In this document: piece by piece, positions 20,717 to 25,445 of the stretch | Layout: the number at the start of each line of letters is the position of its first letter | Position numbering within the stretch: position 1 is the stretch's first letter | Assembly (NCBI GenBank): GCA_034698045.1 | Contig: JAQGAU010000633.1 | Coordinates: 1 to 25,445 of the forward strand | Direction of reading: 5' to 3' | DNA from: Paramacrobiotus richtersi | Taxonomy: Eukaryota > Tardigrada > Eutardigrada > Parachela > Macrobiotidae | DNA: 25,445 nucleotides | Position numbers and translations under genes: made by a program | The notes under the pieces: generated by a model | What the model saw: only the letters and a program-made list of their open reading frames with translations | What the model was told of the DNA's origin: nothing | Databases searched by the model: none

Positions 20717-21865
20717 TTACAATTTCTGGCGAAAGGCTGCTTCTTTGGCAGATGCTTCCAGGAGCTCGTTCTTCAAAACCTGCTTCTCCAGGTCCGATTC
20801 GAGGTTTTTCGTCCGTTCCGCAAGCTTCTTGTAGCCCTCCAGTTCCTTAGCCATTTCGGCCATGCTCTGCTTTCGCTGCTCGGCAACAAACTTCCATGAA
20901 TCTTCAGTTTTCTTAGCATTGGACGGTTCTTGCGCCTGCTTCTTTTGGGCCAGTATTTCCTGTTTGAATTCATCAAACAGTCCTTGAGTCTTTTGGGAAG
21001 TGGTCTCCAGCTTGCCATAACGATCCTCCAGGCTTGGGACTTTCTTACGCATATCTGCTGCCTCTGATTGCGGACTGGAGATTTGACGGCTCTGCTCCTC
21101 GCAACGGTCTTCTGACTTCTCGAGCTTGTGAATCAGCTTGCTGATGGTCTTTCTGGAAGTTTCCAGCTCATCCAGGATAAGCTTGGCGTCCTTTACCATC
21201 TGCTCCTGCGAATACTCAAAGTCCTGCATTAGTTGCGGATTATTGTGCTTTGCCGTCATAACTTCCACGGCGAGTTGTGGATTCACATCGACGGTGGGTG
21301 CAGACACTGAGGCAGCTACTGGGGCGGCGATAAGGGATCCAGAAGTTGGTCCGGAATGGCTGTCGATATGGAGCTGGGGAATGGCGGTTGTGGACTGCTG
21401 CGCGACATCATTAGCACTGATCTGATTGGCGGATCTGGATGCGGGCGTTCCAACAGTCACTTTCCCTCGTGTGGAGGCTTTCAGCTTCAGGCTCTCCGTG
21501 GTATCACGTGTACGGGCAGCTGCTGTTGGTGTGGCCACGAACCGTTTCACTGACTTCGTTGGCGTTGGGGAAGCAACACTGGACGATTTTCCCGGAACGG
21601 ACAACACACCTATATAGACACAAGGAAAACGATTGCACTCTGAATGTTCCGCCACATGCAGTACAAAACCCAAATTAGCCTTACCCACGGTATTTCCAGC
21701 AGCCAATCTGTTCGTTACTCCCGGCGCGTTTCCTAGTGCGGTGGTCTGTTCTGTAGCCAGTTTCACGTTTGTCGTCTTGGTCTTAATACCGGATTGGGCC
21801 AACGGCGCAGGAACAGGGGTGCGCGGTAGGCGGAGACCCGACTTGGGAGTGTGACTGGACGCCAT
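20717..21865 (-). CDS. Coiled-coil protein with basic Ser/Thr/Pro-rich N terminus
   Basis: The best start is the ATG at 21865 in GAATTATGG (A at -3, G at +4), giving MASSHTPKSGLRLPRTPVP. The open frame extends upstream to 22012, but that part is probably 5' UTR. A 75-nt intron (21684-21610, GTAAGG...TATATAG) is stop-free and divisible by three; splicing joins NTVG directly to VLSVPGK. The first half (about 170 residues) is low-complexity Thr/Ala/Ser/Lys, probably disordered. From FEYSQEQMVKDAKLILDELE onward the protein is a long heptad-rich coiled coil (LETSRKTISKLIHKLEKSED; MAEMAKELEGYKKLAERTKN). The frame ends at TAA 20717, but that TAA lies inside TTGTAAGT, a perfect splice donor, so a further exon is likely. 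About 357 residues are visible without it. The composition suggests a cytoskeletal or microtubule-associated protein, but I cannot name the family. Confidence 0.75.
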   Translation of the reverse strand: MASSHTPKSGLRLPRTPVPAPLAQSGIKTKTTNVKLATEQTTALGNAPGVTNRLAAGNTVGKANLGFVLHVAEHSECNRFPCVYIGVLSVPGKSSSVASPTPTKSVKRFVATPTAAARTRDTTESLKLKASTRGKVTVGTPASRSANQISANDVAQQSTTAIPQLHIDSHSGPTSGSLIAAPVAASVSAPTVDVNPQLAVEVMTAKHNNPQLMQDFEYSQEQMVKDAKLILDELETSRKTISKLIHKLEKSEDRCEEQSRQISSPQSEAADMRKKVPSLEDRYGKLETTSQKTQGLFDEFKQEILAQKKQAQEPSNAKKTEDSWKFVAEQRKQSMAEMAKELEGYKKLAERTKNLESDLEKQVLKNELLEASAKEAAFRQKL

Positions 21866-22064
21866 AATTCGTCGTATTAATCCCGGAATGACAGCTACTC
21901 GAATAGGATATGTAAAATAAGCTTTGAAACAGCAGTAATTTCGAAACTTTTCGAAAATTACAGGTATGAAATCTACCCAGCAAATTACATGAACTGGTAA
22001 GACAGAATGCAAAAGAGGTCTAGAACGGTGGATCGGTTATGCACAATTTTGACTTTTGCGAGAT

Positions 22065-22240
22065 CGTTTTATAGCCGTCACGCGCTTTTTGTTTCGCCGC
22101 TCGCCCCTCCTTTTCCGCGTTGTAGCCAATCCTCGCCGCAGAAAACTGCGAAAGGCGTTTCTCTTATTCGTGACGTAGCACAGTTTCACGAACACTGCGA
22201 TTGGTTGAAACGCGATCTGCATTTTCAGGTTTTCAACCAA
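22065..22240 (-). promoter_or_regulatory. TATA and CCAAT promoter of the coiled-coil gene
   Basis: On the minus strand a TATA box (GCTATAAAACG, 22075-22065) lies about 200 bp before the ATG at 21865. Upstream are ATTGGCT (22130-22124) and CCAATCGC at 22204, two NF-Y-type CCAAT boxes in opposite senses, and TGACGT-like bases at 22171-22178. Paired CCAAT boxes are common in cell-cycle and histone promoters. ATCTGCAT at about 22215, one base from the octamer ATTTGCAT of H2B promoters, and the H2B remnant just beyond raise the possibility of a shared divergent promoter. Confidence 0.5.
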
Positions 22241-22405
22241 CGGTAACCCGAGTTTGAACAAAAAGGCGGAGCTGAAAACTCTTTGGAGCCGCCCTTTTTA
22301 GCGCGAGTTTACAGAATGTGGTTGTTGCCTGTTTGCCATCCATTTAATCGAACCCAGTTGCGAATTGTGTGGTTGTTGATACTTAATCCGTCATTTCGAA
22401 ACGAT

Positions 22406-22690
22406 AGAAGGCTGGAGTCGAATTCCGTATACTTCTACAATGTGCTGAAGCAAGTGCACCTGGACTCTGACGTTTCCTCCAACAGCAAACACCATCATGA
22501 ACCCTTCGTGAACGATGCCTTCGAGCACACCGCCGTGGAACCCTTCATCTGTTTCAACTATAACACACGCTCCACCATCACGTCGCGTTAAATCCGGACC
22601 GCTCACCGCTGTGCGCTTGCTGCAGTCCGAAGAACCCGCCAAGCACGCCGTCTCCGATGGTGCTAAGGCCGTCGCCACACACCAGCGCCA
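22406..22690 (+). pseudogene. Histone H2B pseudogene
   Basis: The plus strand encodes ESNSVYFYNVLKQVHLDSDV, then SSNSK, PFVNDAFEHTA and NTRSTITSR. After a break comes PAKHAVSDGAKAVATH. These follow the H2B histone fold in order: the alpha-1 to alpha-2 region, the RSTITSRE loop and the AKHAVSEGTKAV C-terminal helix. The conserved Glu after RSTITSR is a TAA stop (22589-22591). Soon after it the frame shifts (TAVRLL is read in the next frame), and two codons are lost before FVND. The basic N-terminal tail is not visible upstream. No histone 3' stem-loop is seen downstream. It cannot make H2B. Confidence 0.8.
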
Positions 22691-22759
22691 ACCAGTAATT
22701 TTCAATCTCAGTATTAGAATAGTGGTATGTTTCCGAAATCAGGCTGTTTTTATTTGAGA

Positions 22760-23520
22760 ACTTCTATTAGTCAGCTCGTTTATACACGGATAATGCTGGA
22801 TTAACTTACAATATTACTGCCATAGTTATATTGATGTCCATTTATTTGCTGTCGATTTTGTTGAAACGTTCACCGGGAGACGTTCAAAGCAAATTTGAGG
22901 AATAAAACCGACGAATTCAGTTTTACGGAAACTGCAACCTCAGGGCGATATGAATTGATACCATTTGTGTTTTATGAATCGCTCGACTGAATACCCGAAA
23001 CTGAAGGACTTGGTTGTTTTAATACGTAACATGAAACATGTTGTCCTGAGGCAGTCGTGTTAAATGTCTGAATGATAACAAAGTGTTATTTTTTAACTAA
23101 CAACAAGATGCTCATCGCCATGGCCCATAGATATGTACCTAGTGCTTGGTAACAAGTGAATAAGAAAGTGAAAATGGACAGTAATCATTTTGAAGATCAG
23201 TGGTGAGCAGCACTAGAGAACTGCGCCTCAACTACAACGCAGCATGCCTTTCCAACAAGCTAAAGTGTGCACCCGGGACAAAAATAATTTACAAAACCAT
23301 CCCGGTGTGAACATTAATGGGTACATAACTGCATGACATCAGTACGAAATCTATCGCGAGTCACCGGAATGTTCAGTGGACCTCTGGTTGCGCGGGTAAT
23401 CCACGGCGAAGGTGAATCGAATCCGAAAACCGCATTACCCTACTCCGAACTCATCATGTGACATGTCCGCAGCAGCCGCCCGCTCCTAAGTTAGTTGGTC
23501 GCCGTGATCCACTCTACGTC
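22760..23520. other. Region with no supported gene
   Basis: About 760 bp with no long open frame, no RNA gene and no clear repeat that I can see. It separates the H2B remnant from the 23527 family fragment. Confidence 0.4.
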
Positions 23521-23526
23521 TATGGA

Positions 23527-23845
23527 GGACGCCGAGCGTGGATGATCAATGCGACGACTTTTGGAGAATGGCGCAGATGATGCAGCGCCACGGATACCGT
23601 ATGATCGTGAACGCAGCTTTCTTTTCATGGTTTTCAGCCAGGGAAAGGTTCGTAAGAATGGAAGAGGTGTTCAATGAGCCGTAAGACAACTGCAGAACCG
23701 AAAAATCGAAACTAGTACCAAAATATTAGCAGCGCTGTACTGAAACTGCATTGCACTGAACTCGTGGAAACGGCGGTTACGGCAATGACAGCATGTGTAT
23801 CCAGCAAGCTGACGGGTAGTTGCCACAACCGAGTTGTAACAATTT
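23527..23845 (-). pseudogene. Family Q fragment: promoter and exon 1 start (Q3 type)
   Basis: The minus strand from 23845 matches the Q3 upstream region, including the conserved element at about 23766-23786 (CATTGCCGTAACCGCCGTTT plus CC, with TGACGTAA changed to TGCCGTAA). It then has an ATG at about 23628 and KRKLRSRSYGIRGAA. Similarity stops near 23527 after about 30 codons (SKSRRIDHPRS). It is a 5' fragment without later exons, closer to Q3 than to Q1. Confidence 0.7.
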
Positions 23846-24310
23846 ACGAATATTATCACAGGACGTCGGTCGTACCAGTATCCGGCCTTCGCTTCACCCA
23901 TAAAACAGCGGAATTCCTCGCCCAACAGTGGAGTATTTGGAATCGCCAGTGCCCGGAGCTGATCATTACAGGAACAACAGCTGCATTGCCTGTTCAAGTT
24001 GCCCTTTGAGAAACTTGCTGTCTGCCCTGATTAAGTACTATTATGTGGCATACCGATGCGGCTCGGCTGTGCGGTACGGAAGTTGGGACCTTCTCAACGG
24101 CTTTCGGTAATCCGAAATTACTCTTACGTTCCGTGCTGTGCAATTTGACATAATACGGCACCACCGCGAACGATCATACCGCAACTTGTTCGGAATCATT
24201 TCTCATGATTGGCTGTTAATAACTTAGCCATTCAGGAAGTAATGTAGACCATGACATTTAATAACATCAAACACATTCAACGCAAGGCAGACTGAAGGGT
24301 CACAAATCAC
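23845..24310. repeat. Inverted copy of the 17990-18510 junction module
   Basis: Read in reverse, 24310-23845 follows 17990-18510 closely: TTGTGATTTGTGACCC, TAAGTTATTAACAGCCAATC, AACGTAAGAGTAATT, ATTACCGAAAGCCGTT, GTACCAGTATCCGGCC. The neighbouring 23527-23845 block is in direct order relative to Q3, so only this segment is flipped. Confidence 0.75.
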
Positions 24311-24317
24311 AAATGTT

Positions 24318-24655
24318 TAAAGTTCGTGTGAAGTAATGTTCTTACAGCGTAAGACCGCGTAAGAGCCGCGCAAGCCAACGTAAGTTCCATGTAAGCTCAT
24401 GTAAAGTTTGCGTAATGAGACGTTCTTACCGCGTAAGACTGTGTAAGAGCCGTGTAAGCCAACGTAAGTTTCGTGTAAGCTCATGTAAAGTTCGTGTAAA
24501 GAAATGTTCTTAGATCGTAAGACCGCGTAAGAGCCGTGTAAGCTAACGTAAGCTAACGTAAGTTCCTTGTAAGATGATGTAGAGCCAGTCTGGAGCTGTG
24601 TTCTTACGACGTAAAACAACGTGATACCAACGTAAGCCAACGTTAGCGAACGTAG
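24318..24655. repeat. 84-bp tandem array built of GTAAG-rich sub-units
   Basis: The anchor GTTCTTA recurs at 24338, 24422, 24506 and 24600, spacings of 84, 84 and 94; the last has an extra ten-base CTAACGTAAG unit. Within each unit, CGTAAG/TGTAAG recurs about every 10-12 bases (CGTAAGACCGCGTAAGAGCC). The last unit is most degenerate. It begins immediately beside the inverted family module. Confidence 0.9.
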
Positions 24656-24764
24656 AGGAAATGTCCCTCTTGTACAAGAGAAAGTAAGAACCGCGTGATT
24701 GAATCGCAAACTACTATAAAGAAGTTAGTTGTTTTTTTACAGCCTGGCATATCTTGGCTCTGTT

Positions 24765-25445
24765 CAACCACCACAACCACAAAGGTCACCGGAAACCACA
24801 ACCACTTTCGACGTGGTAGCCACGTTTTATATACCCCATGCTTAAAACGAGTTTCGGTATTCCGTGAGGTCATCGTAAATGGTAAATGAATATGTTTACC
24901 GGGGTGTGTGGTAGAAAGTTAACGCGGGGAGAGATGGTGCTCACATGAGTCACAGCGAAAGTAGAAATAATGTCAATGGATAACTAGGTTGTTAACAGTG
25001 TTTTCAAGAATCCCATTGGGATAACAATTAGACCATTCGCAATGCCACATTGTGGAGCTTCAGTTTATAAATGAATGTTTTGAGCGCAGAGGTAACGCAG
25101 TAGACGTCTGCTCTGAGCAGCCACTTAAACGTTATCTTATCTCCTGTGTGCTGTAGTGTGGACAGGGACATGTACAGCAATGGACGGACATAATTCTGGT
25201 GTATGTGGCAGAAATGATTCCGTTAATTTTGTTAGGAAGTACGTATTTTAACTAGATAGTGTTGAAGTATCTGCTGTACCTGCTGGCGTTCTTGCTACAG
25301 CATCGGGTGAAACGAATACGTGGCGACCACGGACGTGGTTGTGGTCGGCTGTGGTTGTGGTTTCCGGTGACCTTGTGGTTGACGGTGGTCGTGGTTTCGT
25401 GTGGCCGTTAGTGGTCGACAGTGGCTGTGGCTGAATGTGGTTTAC
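24765..25445. repeat. GT-rich inverted repeat enclosing about 550 bp
   Basis: The 23 bases at 24782-24804 (AAGGTCACCGGAAACCACAA then CCA) recur as an exact reverse complement at 25352-25374. Looser GTGGTTGTGG/CCACAACCAC similarity extends on both sides and to the window end. The outer limits are not visible. It may be a foldback element or two inverted copies of a GT-rich minisatellite. The enclosed sequence has no recognisable gene. Confidence 0.65.

Noticed and set aside
24317-24709. 130-codon minus-strand frame of repeated SLHGTYVGLHGSYAVLR-like units
   Set aside because: It is a translation of the 84-bp tandem array, whose unit is divisible by three and so stays open by chance. There is no start context or homology.

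Overview
The window is eukaryotic nuclear DNA, almost certainly from an invertebrate animal. Genes are split by short GT-AG introns (about 75 to 590 bp), there are TATA and CCAAT promoter boxes and animal-type protein families (SET/MYND, histone H2B), and transposable elements are frequent. The phylum cannot be fixed from sequence alone. A small-genome ecdysozoan such as a tardigrade would fit, but this is only a guess.

Layout. 1-1077 (-): the C-terminal part of a Mutator-like (MULE) transposase-type protein with a SWIM zinc finger, running off the left edge. 1100-4240: little that can be supported. 4243-4364: a degenerate minisatellite. 4400-10960, 14394-19320 and 23527-24310: copies, fragments and rearrangements of one unrecognised multi-exon gene family with its flanks. 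10964-13886 (+): a decayed SMYD-like (SET/MYND) gene whose MYND-finger exon is split by a 737-bp hAT-type element with an 8-bp target duplication. 20717-21865 (-): a coiled-coil protein gene with a TATA/CCAAT promoter. 22406-22690 (+): a histone H2B pseudogene. 24318-25445: an 84-bp tandem array dense in GTAAG, then a long GT-rich inverted repeat.

The main discovery candidate is the gene family, called 'family Q' here for convenience. Three near-complete loci lie in 13 kb: Q1 4633-6940 (+, broken), Q2 8274-10664 (-) and Q3 15884-17751 (-). There are at least three further fragments. When the four exons are placed at conserved GT-AG sites, Q3 gives an uninterrupted 476-residue protein with matching intron phases (2, 1, 1). 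Q2 gives 451 residues if a GC donor is used, or 492 if its stop-free, phase-neutral intron 2 is retained. The last exon carries a C-x4-CC-x14-H zinc-finger-like motif. A CRE-like element (TGACGTAAC.GCCGTTTCC) sits 137-150 bp upstream of the ATG in all three loci. No known domain could be assigned. Conserved introns and promoter, with no visible transposase motif, suggest a locally amplifying host gene family, although an undescribed mobile unit is not excluded.

The units also share about 1.1 kb of 3' flank that includes traces of a second ORF. Family fragments occur in direct and inverted orientation, and an internal inversion joins 5' and 3' flanks at 23845-24310. This implies repeated local duplication and rearrangement next to decaying single-copy genes (SMYD-like, H2B) and a hAT insertion.
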